Source: Euryodendron excelsum (Eukaryota; Streptophyta; Magnoliopsida; Ericales; Pentaphylacaceae). Taken from it: 64,000 nt of DNA. Shown in pieces: positions 23,512-36,120 of this stretch. The stretch covers positions 14,023,501 to 14,087,500 of the forward strand of contig CM065389.1 in assembly GCA_033060915.1 (NCBI GenBank), given 5' to 3'. Numbering within the stretch: position 1 is the stretch's first letter; the number at the start of each line of letters is the position of its first letter. Made by a program: the position numbers and the translations under genes. Under the pieces are notes generated by a model. That model worked only from the letters and a program-made list of their open reading frames with translations. It was not told the DNA's origin and searched no databases.

Positions 23512-23850
23512 AGGCAGCTTTCCAAGACCAGGCAGTCTCGGAAACTAATGCCATCCCGGTAGCTTCTTGAGATCGGGCGATCTCGGGGACCAACACCCTA
23601 TCAAATTCCAAACGGTTCACTTCTGGTGCCTGCTAGCCCGCCAATGCAGAATGTTCGTCATTCGATAGTTCCCCAAGACCAGGCGTTCTCGGAGACTAAC
23701 ACCACCCTCACAGGTAGCTTTCTGAGACCAGGCATTCTCAAAAATCAACACCACCCTACAAGTAGCTCTCTAAGACCAAGCGGTCTTAGGGACCAACACC
23801 GCACAGGTAGTTTTTTGGGATCGGGCAGTCTCGGTAACTAACACCTAGTT
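23512..23850 (+). repeat. Degenerate tandem repeat in giant LTR U3, about six units
   Basis: Units carry the core GTAGCTTNNTGAGACCAGGC, then NNTCTCGGNNACTAACACC. Cores lie near 23516, 23560, 23668, 23715, 23762 and 23806. Spacing is usually about 45-50 bases with one longer gap. Only one to two units remain in copies 2 and 3 (32322 and 38821). Confidence 0.7.
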
Positions 23851-26359
23851 CAACACTGGCGCTTGCTAGACCGACTCAGTGAAAAGTGACCAAACCTGCC
23901 CTTTCGACCTCCAGGAACATTTTGAGAAAGTTCAAAATCCCTTAAAATGATAAGTCAACCCTTTCAAAATGTTACTAAATTGTTTGGTGTACTCCACACC
24001 TAGCCAATCCAATTTTGGTCTCATTTCGGCTAACTCTAGTCAAAATGACCATTTTGCCCCTGAACACCCCAGCACTACACAAACCCCACCAAACGGTAAA
24101 AGACTCTCTTGAAAACATCCCTGAACGATTCGGCACGCTTAACATGACATTTCGATCCATTCCTGACCATTTTCAGCCAAGACCAGTAAAAATGACCATT
24201 TTACCCCTGACATCGCGAACGCGCCCCAAAACAACACTAGTCCTAGGTTACTGAACGACGGATCTCGTCATACACCCCTGTTTAATCTAAGGAAGATCTC
24301 ACGACACTAAACACCCACAATCGATAAAAGTTCCCCGGAGCATCTTACAGATGCTCCGCCTAAATTTCTGTTTCTCCCGATTCCCTGGTTATAACGCATC
24401 GTCAAACAACTTGAGAAATGTGTAGACTAGAGAATTCCCAAAAGCTCGTCTATAGGTCTTTCCATCTATATGGCTCGATCGGATATATCGCTCCCCGAAG
24501 CCCTTCATCGTATAGCTCAAAAACTGTAACTTTTAGCAACCCCTGGAGCGTCTCGCAGACGCTCCACCTAGATTGACTTTTCCCTTAATTCCTTGATTGC
24601 AACGCACCATCAAACGAATTGAAAAATGTGTAAATCAAGAAATTCCCAAAAGTATTTCTAGAGTACTTTCCATCAGTACGGTCCGAAAGAAGAGATCATT
24701 TTTCGAAGGCCTTGATCATACAACATGAAAATAGCTACTTTCAAAACCCTGCGGAGCATTTCACAGACGCTCCGCAGAAATGCAATTTTGTGCACATTTT
24801 TTGAGGGGATATCCCACACTTCTGAATACCATTTCAACTTTTCAAAAACACAAAAGTTAATAAGAAACCCTAGGAAAACATCATGGGTGCAACCGATTCT
24901 CCCGAAACCTTCCCGGTTGGCTCAATTATCGAGATAAAGTTTAAACGAACACTCCCGGTGACAGAGCGTATGCTACATGCTCCCAAATTTTGATCAAATC
25001 GACCAAAGTTCGATCAACTATCAAGATTTAACCAGTACACTGGGTACCACGTGGCATGGTGGCAATGGAATGCAGCCAATTTTGGCGCATGTAGTACATG
25101 CACCAGGCCTGTTTCAGATTGTCTATAAATACTAGCACCCCCCTTTGCATATTCTAGAACCAAAAATTAATGTGAAGCTCTGCTGAAACTGCTCCAGAAC
25201 CTCGAATCTCTACATACATTCCACTCCTACAACACTTAGGCTAAATTCCACCTTCCTCTAGCCCATACACTTCACCTACATAGCCCAATACACCGTTAAA
25301 CCTCTCCTTCTAGCCCCTCAAGTGTACGTAAAGCCATCCAAGTTCAAGTCAAGGCATCCATAGAAGATTACAAGTGTGTTGAAGGCTAAAGGTGGTATTT
25401 CTTTTATATTTTTGTCTTCCCCCACTCTTCTCTTCTCTCTCCTAGCTTACTTAGGCTATTCTCTATTTTAATCCCCATCTTCAACCCCCCTTTCTTGTAT
25501 GCTTGAACCAAGAGGGCTCTTAATTCATGCCTAGAGGAAAGCTAGTAAGAGCCACCGTGTAAGAGGATCTCTCACTAGCCTACTTTAAGATGGTATGGCC
25601 TAGGAGCCCCTTATTTATATGGTGTAGCCTAAAGCCTTGTATGTATTCATGACCCCCTTTGCATTTTTTTATCTTGATCTTGTCTTATGTGCTTGGCTTT
25701 ATTTTTATGTTTATAATCATGTCCTACAAAGCTTGCATTATTCTTATTTCCATACCACTTCCAAGTTCAATACCCCCCTCAAAATAGTTCTAAGAGTTGG
25801 CTCCTTGAAATTTAGGATGAGACCATAGAAGTCATGCCTTAGAAAATCCCCCACTACCCCCTAATCACACTCTTGTATCATTGCATTTCAATTTGCATAA
25901 AAGTTGTTTTCCCAACTCTATAGTTTTCAAGGTTTCCATTCCCTCAAGTTTAATGGTTAAAATGGCCCCATGGAACCCTCTCTTGAATGGTCTCCATTTT
26001 ATTTAGCCATAAAAACCCTCCCTTGTTGGAATGGTTTCCTCTAAAAAAATGATTTTCAAAATCCTATTCTTAAATATGGTTTTCAAAAATTCATTCTCTC
26101 CATCTTTGCATTAAAAATGATATTTCAAAAATTGTCATCATCATGTTGATTCTTGGACTCCATGCTCTTGTCAAGATAATGGTTATAAGGAAACCTTCTT
26201 TAAAATGTTTCCAAACATCAACCATATAAACCATACTCTTGGCTAGAGTTAAATTTTCATGGAAATGATCTTAAAAAAGGTTGTCTACCAAAATCCTTTG
26301 CATAACATGATTTGTTTTTCAAAAACTCTTTCAAAAAATCCATCAAACCACCTTTGAAA

Positions 26360-26740
26360 ACCATCTTACAATTTAACCTTAGATTAACTTGACCCTAGTT
26401 ATCCAACCCTAGATTAAATTGACCCTAATTATTCAACCCTAGGTTAACTTGACCCTAGTTATCCAACCCTAGATTAACTTGACCCTAATTATTCAACCCT
26501 AGGTTAACTTGACCTTAGTTATCCAACCCTAGGCTAACTTGACCTTAGTTGTCCAACCCTAGGTAGAATTGACCCTAGTTGTCCAACCCTAGGTAAACTT
26601 AACCCTAGTTATCCAACCCTAGGTTAACTTGACCCTAGTTGTCCAACCCAAGATTAACCAAATCCTAAGTCACCTTAACCCTAGGTTAACCTAACCCAAG
26701 TTAGTTAACCTTAAGTCACCCCAAACCATAGGTCAACCCA
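26360..26740 (+). repeat. 30-bp tandem repeat with telomere-like AACCCTAG core
   Basis: About ten units of the form AACCCTAGGTTAACTTGACC plus CTAGTTATCC, starting near 26380 and becoming irregular after 26640. Each unit has AACCCTAG or GACCCTAG, resembling the plant telomere heptamer but with a 30-base period. It is present only in giant LTR copy 1. Confidence 0.85.
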
Positions 26741-28307
26741 ACCTAGGTTAGTATACTTCAAGGTTCTAACTCATGGACCCCTTTTAAATGACCTTTCTAT
26801 TTAAAACTATTCTCATGACTCACTTTTTCAAAACCTCCCACTCTCTTGAGATTTCAAAAGCCAACTCCATAACCTCTTTAAATATTCCCACATTCCATCT
26901 TCAAAGTATTTCCAAAAATGTTTTTAAAAATTCACAAGCCTAAGGTGTCCCTACCCCTTTTATGGTTAGGGATTTCAAAAGAATGTGATACAACAAGAAT
27001 AACCCCCAAGGTTGTCCATATTAGGATTCTAAAACCACTTTCAAAAGCTTTTTCTAAGACAAATTCATAAAAACATCTCAAAACCCTACCTTCAAGGTTT
27101 TCAAAACAAGACATCAAAACTCTCTTGAGTTACTTCAAAGCACTTCCAAAAACATTTCGAAACACTTCAAAATCCCATTTCAAGAGTTTCAAAGTTCTAT
27201 TTCAAAACACTTCAACATCCAATTTCAAATCAAAATTCTCTGGTCATCTTTCCAAAGACTTCAAAGTGTCTTCAAGCTTTCCAAAGGCCCCAATGCGCCC
27301 TATTTTCCATCGGGCTATTGCCCAAACTATGAATGACCTGATTCTCGCCAAATAAGATACGTAGGCAATCTAAAATGGTGCGGTCATAACTTCTACTTCG
27401 GCTCTAATCCCCTTTTCAAAAACTTCAATCATTTCAAACTCCTACAAAACTCCCATGTTTTCAAACTTCTTCCAAAACTTGCATCATGTATCATTCATCT
27501 GAAAAGTGATGACTAAACCCAGTTTTCAAAATTCTAAAGTAGATATTAAGTGGATAACGTTAACCGGTTATTCTAGTGAGTGAATAAAGGGTGATTAGAC
27601 ATGTAGGTACCGAAAGGGCAGGGTAGGGTGATGGTCTTAGGATATCTTCCCTACACGTAACCAACCCCCAGACCATATATGTTTATTTTCGAAAGACCAA
27701 ATGAAGTTATTTTTCAAAAAGGGCTTCAATACTCTCAAAGGTTGCCAAACAACCTATTTTTCTTTAAAACTCTCTCTTAAGGAGGTATTTTCAGAAAAAA
27801 AAAAAAAAAAAAACCTTTTTCAAAAGCCCTAAATTTAATCTTCAAATTAATACTTAGTTTTAGGTGACCTAACTCACCTTAATCAACTTAAATGGCGACT
27901 CCTATTTTCTTAAAAAGCCCTTAATCAAATCAATTTCCAATTCAAACCTAGTCGCACCTGTCCTTCTAGGAGGATGAGTTCTCATGACAGAGTTCCGTGC
28001 TTTTGTCTCCGAGCCAAAAGGACCTTGAACCCAAAAAACTGGAACGCGACAATTGCTTGTTAATTGCATTCAAATAGCTTAATTAATCCCATTTTCCAAA
28101 ACCCCAAAAGATTTTCAATCCTTTTGTCACTTATTTTCAATTCACACAATTATAATTCCATCCAAAATAGCATGGAGCTTAGGTTGAGTGCCCATAGTCT
28201 ATATTAGGCTCGGTCTTCGAAAGAATCAACATCCGAACTCTCGAATTAAACTACAAACACGGTCGTACGCATACGGTATTTTCATTGCACATCTACGGAG
28301 TGACTCA

Positions 28308-28649
28308 AGTCTTGCCGTTGTTGTCGGGGATCGAGGGCATGAAGCAAAGCAATAATGAACTTTGGGTTAAAGAGTGATTGGTGGATTGGATCTCCATTTA
28401 TCCACCATTTATGTGAATATCATGTTAGATTTTGTTTTTTGATTTTTCTCTTTGTTTTAGGATTATTTATTGAGTAGTGTAGAATCCTTGCATTGCGTTG
28501 TATTGTATTACTTAGTTGATCAATTGGTGGAATGTAATCAGTGGATAGGCTTGTGTGTGCTAATTAAGTATCAGTGGTATTGTTTTGCACGTGGAGATTG
28601 GAGGTTCAGTTGGGGAATTGATATTGAATTGATTGAATTGGTGGTTCAT
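28308..28649 (+). other. Element B primer binding site and leader
   Basis: At 28312-28332 TTGCCGTTGTTGTCGGGGATC resembles a tRNA-Asp complement (GCCGTTG...TCGGGGATCG) with an extra TTG. It starts a few bases after the LTR end at 28307. The leader continues on the far side of the solo LTR at 28650-29964. Bases 28645-28649 are that LTR's TTCAT target duplicate. Confidence 0.8.
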
Positions 28650-29964
28650 TGATCACTCTAAATCTATACGATTTATATCCGCTAGTGTGCGATTATGATG
28701 CAGTAATAATATTCAGTAAAGTTCGAAATCGATCCATAGGGAAGAGGGATAGCATATTTAAGAAAAACTCACCATAGGTCAGAACTCTCAGAAAAACATT
28801 CCAATAAAATAAAAAGAAAATAGTTTGAAGAAAAGATTTAATTTATCTAAACTAAACTATGAAAACAATAAAATAAAGTCTTGAAACCAATTTATCCAAT
28901 CAATTGCTTCACCTAGAATTCTAATGGAGGCTTTTGATAACTCAAATCATTAATTCAGAAAATTTAACAATAAAAATAACTATTGTTTAACAATCAAACG
29001 TAGAATAAATTAGGTTTAGAATCATAGATGCATACCATCGATTTGTTGCCAAGCATAATCAAACATTTAGGTTTTCGTAAGTATTTACTCTAGATTGAAT
29101 CAGTTTTAGAGTCAAAGATGTATACCATCGATTCTTGCAGTACATATACTAAACATAGCTTCATACATAAGTATTACCGAACATAGTCAAACATCTAAGT
29201 TTTCGTAAATATTTAGGGTTTGATTCTAAAGAATTAAGAAGAAGAACATTGAAATATTGAAAACCAATTTACCACCATTGTTCATCCAAAATCTTCAATT
29301 GATCTCAATATGGAATCTAGCTACTCATCATAATAATAGATACGTAAAGTTACATGTAAATTTATTGAAAGACTGTAGAATCTTATTATAAGACTTAACA
29401 AAACTATAAATCTGATTGCAGGAATTGAAAAATTACATAACGTTCTCCTCTATTCTACTTCTAAAACTCTCAAAGGAACCCTAAAATTAGTAAAACTAAC
29501 TACTGGGAAAAAAAGATTCAAAACAGGCTTCAGTCCCAAATTTATAGGAAGAGAAATTCATAGATTTTTGTAAACCGTTTGGATGAATTGGGCCATACCC
29601 AAACAAGAGTTCGGACCCCATATCTAAATAAGTCTCGAAACATTATATGAAATCAATATATTATCGATACTGGTAGCATTTCTAGTTTGAAAGATATGAC
29701 CTTCTAAAATTTTGGCTTTGCGTGCTTCAACAACTTATACCACAGCTTCAGTAGCTTGTACTCTGACAGCATCCTTTTAAAACCTATGTCCAAAATGCAT
29801 TCGAAATCCTCCAATTTAAGCTCAAAACCTATAAAACAATAAAAAAATAAACAAAATCAACGTAATTAATTCTAAAATATAACTAAAACAACATATACAA
29901 TCCTAAACTAAGGCTAACAACCCACAAGTTAAGGTATTATAATTACACTTTTGGAGCACAATCA
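28650..29964 (-). mobile_element. Athila-like solo LTR, 1315 bp
   Basis: Flanked by TTCAT at 28645-28649 and 29965-29969. On the minus strand it starts TGATTGTGCTCC and ends GAGTGATCA. It shares blocks with element A's LTR: AATTGCTTCAC, CTAATGGAGG and the GATTGAATCAGTTTTAGA region. Internal sequence and a second LTR are absent, so it is a recombination product. It sits in element B's leader, opposite to B. The TTCGAA cluster is nearly lost. Confidence 0.9.
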
Positions 29965-29969
29965 TTCAT

Positions 29970-30183
29970 TTATGCGGAGATTGGAGGGTTCGAAAGGCTA
30001 AACAATTGGTGGAAGGCATTATGTATGTTGTGTTGCTTGAGACTCAGATTGTCTCTTATGTGTGCATTGCATTTGTGTGACATTCACAAACGTCTAGTGA
30101 GAATTGAACAGGATTATACCATTTCTCCGGTTAGAAATCCTTACCCTGGTCTACCCTTAATTGTTGATTTAGGCCTAATTCCA
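29970..30183 (+). other. Element B leader, distal part
   Basis: Continuation of the leader, adjoining the sequence before 28645. It contains no coding sequence and ends at the gag start. Confidence 0.7.
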
Positions 30184-31852
30184 ATGGCTAACCTCAACGA
30201 AGGAAATATCCTAATCTTAACCCCATTCCTAATTTGAATCCCAACCCTAATGGAGGTGTAGGTGTTGACTTTGAGAGAGGAAACAACCGTGGTGAAATGG
30301 GTGCTCCCAATGGTAGGACCCTCTGGGATTACTTGAATCTGGCAAGACAAACACCTACTTCATGCATAGTTTTCCCGGCCCATCACAACACATTAAATTT
30401 CAAGTCGGGATTGATGCAATTGATACTCCAATTTCATAATATGGAATTCGAATGACTATACTCATTCATCAAGGATTTTGAGGATGTGTGCTCTATGTTT
30501 ATAGACAACACTTGTCCAAGGGAGGTTTTTCTCTTAAAACTTTTCCAGTTTACTCTCAAGTACAAGGCTAATACAAGGTTCAATTCATTGAGGCCTATGT
30601 CCATACACTCTTGGGTTTCACTAGAAGATGAATTTTTGAAGCATTTCTTCCCTGAACATAAGACTGATGTGATTAGATGCCAAATTTCACAATTCTCTCC
30701 AATGATGGGCGAGTTTTTTTTCCAATATTGGGAAAGGTTTAAAAAGTTGTTACATTCATGCCCACATCATGATTTTTCCAATTAGCATGTCATCAATACT
30801 TTATACTCATTGTTAACCCCATGATTGAAACAATTTGTTGAGTCAATGTGTGTTGGGACCCTTTTTGAGAAGGATCCCCAAGAGGCCTACACCTACTTTG
30901 ATTACTTAGCAAATTTAGCGAGAGATTGGGCTATCACCAGGACTTAAAATCCCAAACCTAGATCAAACCAACAAGGAGTGGGAAAGTTTCAACTTACAGA
31001 AGTTGATGACATGAATGCTAGGCTAGCCACATTGACAAGGAAGTTAGAAGCCCTAGAGGTTAAAAAGGTTCATGCGGTTAAGAGTGAGGTGATTAAAAAG
31101 ATGAGTTGTTTGGTTTGTGATACCATAGATCATGATACCGCTTCATGCCCGGTCATTCCAGGAAGGAAGGAAGCATTGCAAAGCTGTCATTGCAATTGGC
31201 CAATTCCCAAGAGGAGAGGGCAACCCCTACTCTAACACCTATAACCTAGGATGAAGGAATCATCCCAACTTTCAAGTAGAAGAATGAGGGTACTTCAAAC
31301 CCTCAAGGATATCAAGGAGGGCCTCAAAACCCTCAAGCTTATCAAGCTCCACCTCCACCTTTCCAACCACAACCACAACCCCCAGCTCAACCCTTCTAAG
31401 CACAATCAGTAACTCATTTCCAAGCCCAACCTAATGTGTACCAACCTCCTCACAAGAGACCAATAAAGGATAATGTCTCCCAACTTTTCAATGATGTGAG
31501 AGGGGTGAACACAAGGGTAGACAACCAAGAGAAGGTGTTAGATAAACACACTAAGTTACTAGAGCACATATCAAAGCAAATGTCTACACTGACATAAGCT
31601 TTAACTCAAAGTGTTCTGGGAAGATTCTTAGCCCAACCTCAACCTTACCTGGTTCTTAGGCAAGTGCAAATCACTAAGGGCAAAAGTGATCCTCAAAGTA
31701 GTCATGAACAAGTACAAGCCATCACCACCTTTAAAAGTGGTAAGGTCATAGAGAAAACTATTCCACCTAGGGAAAAGCCTTTAAAGGTGTATGTTGAGAA
31801 GGGCGAGAAAGGAAAAAAGAAAGTGAGAGAATCCAAAAAGCTAGGAGAAGAG
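30184..31852 (+). pseudogene. Element B gag, broken
   Basis: Start ATG at 30184 (MANLNEG), the same N-terminus as element A's gag. Frame breaks follow within 55 bases. The 30234-30455 section has TLWDYLNLARQTPTSCIVFP. The 30486-30785 section has the capsid-like CPREVFLLKLFQFTLKYKAN and VSLEDEFLKHFFPEHKTDVI, ending at a stop. The 30978-31235 section has the CCHC knuckle CLVCDTIDHDTASC. A Pro/Gln-rich section (31340-31460) follows. At 31664-31852 a basic linker ends where giant solo LTR 2 is inserted; the linker resumes at about 35091. At least four stops or frameshifts are visible. Confidence 0.87.
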
Positions 31853-34800
31853 TGTAAGCACCCCTTTTTGCCTGCTCGGCAGTCTCCAATCTGTCCAGAC
31901 TTGAGTTCAAGTCAATATGGACATATTCCAACTTAAACCATCTTTCCAAGTCTAATCCTGTCAAACAATCGCTTCGCAGGCCCATTGGGCCCAAATAGAG
32001 GCAAGATGACCACAGTGCCCTTGGGGCATTGTTCGGTCCAATTCTAGTGGACATGTTTTTTCGAAGACAGTAAGTCCCCGTTTTTCCAATTCCAATTCCA
32101 AATCTAATTAAATTCAGAACGCCTTTTGAGAAAGTTAATTCCTCGATAATAAGTCCATCCTGTCCAGCACGTTTTCAAACCTGTCGACCAGGACGAGACC
32201 CTAAGTCCCCTAGATGGTAGAACGGTCCACATTTGGCACTTGCTAGCCCGCCAATGAAGAAATATCTGTTTTGACATGCTTTTCGAGAAAGTTGATTCCT
32301 CAGGCGATAAGTCCACCTAGCAGCTTCCCGAGATCAGGCAGTCTCTGGAATGATCGCGACCCGTTAGAGTAACAGAAATACTCGTAAACATCGCAACCGT
32401 TAGAGTGACGGAAACACTCATAAACAGGTCGATATAGGAAATTGCCAACAAACCCATATGTCACAGGACCACAGTCAGAGTGACGGAAATACTAAAAACC
32501 CAAGTCAACACCAGCACTTGCTAGCTCACTCCGGTGAAAAATGACCAAACTACACATAAGGCCATTTTTGGCACGTTTCTTGAGAAATTACCTAAGTTCT
32601 CAGAACGGTAAGTTCACTCTTCCAAGAATGTCCTAAAGACAATCCGGCATAATTAGGTGCCTTCTAGTCGGTTTTGGGCCAATTCCGAGACCTTGCGTTC
32701 AAGATAACCATTTTGCTCCTAAGCATCTGAGCGCCCCAAGAATCACACCCGCTCTGGGTATCAAACCGGTAACATCCCAAGGATATTCCTGAGAGTATCC
32801 CCGGCCTTCTGATACATTTCTAGATCATTCCAAGTTAGTTCCAGCAAACCTGATGCAAAATGACCATTTTAGCCCTTGTAGGTCGATCGCCTCTTCCAAC
32901 CACACTGGTTCTAGGTATCAAAACGGAAACCTCCTGGAACTTTTTGAGTAATGTTTCTAAATCTCGAGTCTTCTTCCGGGATATTCCAAGTCCATCCCGG
33001 CAGGTTTCCGGTCTAAGTGACCGTTTTGCCCCTGATGGATTTCTAACTTCCTATTTTGGCCTCAAACTTTAGGTTTCTAAATCCTATTTTCAACTCCAAA
33101 ATCTAGGATTTCCAAAACTTCATCTTCCCCTTAAGAAACCAAATCCAATCTCCCCATTTACGAAACTAGATCCAATCCTCCATTTTTGAAAACAAAATCA
33201 AATCATCTCTTTTTAGAAATGAAATTCAATCTTTTGCCTTAGAAAATAGGAATCCCAATCTTTTCTAATCCAAACTTTTCCTGATCTCAATCTTTCCTAA
33301 TCCAAATCCTTCCTAATCTAATCCTTCCTAATCTCATACCTTCCTAAACCTTAACTTTCCAAAACATAAACTTTCAAATCGTTCCTTGAACTTTAAGCTT
33401 CTTAATCTTCCTAATTCCAACCTTTTCTAATTCCATGCCTTTCCAAATTTCAACTTTCAAAATCTAAATCTTCAAATCTTTCTTAAACTCAAACCTTTCC
33501 TGAATTTCAAGTATTGCCAAAACTCAAATTTTGAATCTTTCTAAAATTTAAACCCTTCTAAATTTCAAAACTTTTCAATCTTAATTCTTTCTTAAGTCAA
33601 AACTTTCTAAATTCGAATCTTTCTTAAGTTAAAACCTTCTAAATTCTAAACTTTTCAAATTCTAAATCTTTCTTAAATCAAACTTTTTCTAATTCAAATC
33701 TTTCCAAAAATACTCTTTTTTCTTAAAAATGAAACTTTCCTAAATTTTAAACTTTCCTATTTCAAAACTTTCCAATTTTAATTCTTTCATAATTTGAAAC
33801 TTTCCTAAGCTAAAACTTTCCTCATTTGAAACTTTCCAATTTCAAAACCGTTCCTATTTTAAACTTCCCCAATTTGAAACATCCCTAAAACAAAACCTTT
33901 CCAAAAATTAAACTTTCCTAACTCGAAACTTTCTTAAAAAGAAAACTTTCCTAATTCGAAATCTTTCCTAAAATGAAACTTTCCTAAAACAAAACTTTCC
34001 TAATTCGAACCTTTCTTAAATCTAATCTTTCCCTAATTTTTCATGTCCAACATTCGAGTCAAATCTGTTCTAAAACCCTTCCAAGTTAAGTCTAATCTTT
34101 CTTAAACCTCAAATCTTTCTTAAGTTCATTCTTTCCTAAGTCTAGGTTTCCTAAAACCAAGCTTTCCAAAACCAATATTTCCAAATCTTTCAATCAAAGT
34201 TCAAATTTCCTAATCTTTCAATCCAAATTTCAACTCAATTTCTTTTTCCAATCAAAATCTTCTATTTTCAATCGGACTTTTGTCCGAACTACGACTGACC
34301 TGATTCCTTAAAAGGGATACGTAGGCAACCCTCACGGGTGCAATCATAACTTTCTTCAAATCTCCAATTTCATAACTTTTTTCAAATCTCCAATTCCAAA
34401 ATCTTCTTCAAGTTTCTAATTTCATAATATCTTTCACGTTTCTAATTCTAAAAATCTATTTTCAAATCTTTATTTCCAATCTCTAAAACTTTCTTCCAAA
34501 ATCAAATCTATCTTTTCCAATCTATTTCCAAATCAAATCTTTTCTTGCACTTGCATATCATGCATCATTCTTTTAAATATTCTTTTCTAAAGTGGATAGT
34601 TTTGGATATTTATTAATCGAAGACTTTAATGGGTGAATCCAAGGTGAATAGACATGTAGGTGCCGCAAAGGCGAGGTAGGGTGATGGCATAATGCATATT
34701 CCCTACACGTAACCAACCTCCGAACCTAGATCACTATTTTCAAAGACCAAAATAGAGTTATTTTTCAAAAAAGGGCTTAAATATTTTTCAAAGGTTTCCA

Positions 34801-35090
34801 CACAACCTATTTTCTTAAAAACCCTCTCTAGAGGAAGTATTTTCAAAATTGTTTTTTCAAAAACCCTAAGTGTAATCTTCAGATTGTGCTTCGTTTTTAG
34901 GTGACCTAACTCACCTTAATCAAGTTAGGTGGCGACTCCAAATGTTTTTCAAAAGCCCTTTATTTAAATCAACTTTTAATTCAAACCTAGTCGCACTCAT
35001 TCTTCTAGGAGGATGAGTTCTAACGAGAGAGTACAGTATTTTTTTAGCTTGTATATATATTCCTCGAGTGCGAACAATCTGGGCGCGAAA
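31853..35090 (+). mobile_element. Giant solo LTR 2, 3.2 kb, internally deleted
   Basis: Starts TGTAAGCACCCC, ends about CTGGGCGCGAAA, homologous to copies 1 and 3 at both ends. The left flank AAGAG (31848-31852) and right flank near 35091 (AAAGA) do not match exactly, so the right end is uncertain by 1-2 bases. Relative to copy 3 about 1.6 kb is missing at about 33030 (equivalent to 39540-41180), which removes the TATA box and the start of the leader. A long run of TTTCCTAAATT-like degenerate repeats spans 33120-34200. Confidence 0.85.
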
Positions 35091-36120
35091 AAAGAAAATG
35101 AGAAAGCCCAAAGGATTAGAAGAGAAAGAGAAAGAGGAAAAGAGCCTAGAGAAACCCTTTGGGACTCCAAGTGCCCCAAAGGAGGAGGAGAGGGAAATAT
35201 TGAAACATGCCCTATTTCTCTAAAGGTTGACAAAGCCCAAAAATGAACTTTTAAATGCTAAAATTTATGAACTTTTCAAGCAAGTTAAGGTCAACATTCC
35301 TATCCTTAATGCTATAAAGAAAATACTTTCTTATGCCAAGTTATTGAATGACTTATGTACTTTCAAGAGAAGATTACATGTGAGAGAGACGGCCATGATG
35401 AATGAGAACCGAAGTACGATCTTGCAATGCAAGGCCGTCCCAAAATTCAAAGACCCCAATTACCCAAAAATTTCTTCCACAATATGAGGGAATATGATAG
35501 ATTGAGCTCCTTTAGATTTAGGATCTAATGTCAATCTTCTACCTTATTCAATTTACAAAGAACTAGGATTAGGTGAGTTGCGACCTACTTAGGTGGCCCT
35601 CCAATTAGCAGATCGATCTATCAAAGTCCCTAGGGGTATCATAGAAGATATTCTCATTCAAGTAGATAATTTCTACTTTCTAGTTGACTTCATAGTCCTA
35701 GATATACAACCCGTTGAGAGTACCATGGTTCATAACCAAATTCTCGTCACTCTAGGACAACCCTTCCTAGCTACCTCTAATGCTATCATTCATTGCCAAA
35801 ATGGGTTAGGAAAGTTGTCCTTTGGAAATACCATCTTGAGATGAATATTTTCTCGGTTGCTAAGCAACAAGGTGATATAAGGATATCAAGGAAGTTGATT
35901 GCCTCAAGGCCATTGTCCAATATCATTTTAAGAGTGAGTTCTTTAAGTACTCTTTAGAGAGAGCTTTAGTGAGGAATGAGATGCATGACTCACTTGACAA
36001 TCATACCATGGAGATAGGGGAAACATTGGGTGAAGGGGTAGAGAGTGCCCAATGCATGTATGTGAGTCAATGGACTCCTTCATTTAAACCTTTACACCAT
36101 AATGCCCTCAAGCCTATCAC
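35091..36120 (+). pseudogene. Element B gag-protease linker and aspartic protease, broken
   Basis: The linker reads KPKNELLNAKIYELFKQVKV, then NIPILNAIKKILSYAKLLND (35227-35487), parallel to element A. At about 35516 DLGSNVNLLPYSIYKELGL is the retropepsin active-site segment. After a stop at about 35590 the 35593-35844 frame gives IIEDILIQVDNFYFLVDFIV, then LVTLGQPFLATSNAIIHCQN. The section after 35844 is out of frame. The protease would process gag-pol; here it is inactive. Confidence 0.8.

Larger units (their letters stand above)
23346..28051 (+). mobile_element. Giant solo LTR 1, 4.7 kb, Tat/Ogre-like
   Basis: Starts TGTAAGCACCC, ends GGAACGCGACA, flanked by ATTGC at 23341-23345 and 28052-28056. 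TG/CA ends, a 5-bp duplication, a TATA box TATAAAT (25124) and a pyrimidine-rich leader mark it as an LTR. No internal coding region is present, so it is a solo LTR. Copies 2 and 3 at 31853 and 38338 share both ends. The conserved TGGCGACTCC near the 3' end and the GCGCGACA terminus are what I recall from Tat/Ogre elements; the lineage call is inference. Confidence 0.88.
22303..28307 (+). repeat. Element B 5' LTR (split by a giant solo LTR)
   Basis: Direct repeat of 51004-52265. Parts are 22303-23345 and 28057-28307, about 1.3 kb together, ending CTACGGAGTGACTCA. U3 has TTCGAAC palindromes (22475-22700), followed by a TATA-like TATTTAAAG at 22709. The interruption at 23346-28051 is flanked by ATTGC on both sides. 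Confidence 0.92.

Noticed and set aside
26360..26740. Possible interstitial telomere
   Set aside because: The period is 30 bases and the heptamer is never tandem, so it is an LTR-internal repeat with a telomere-like core.
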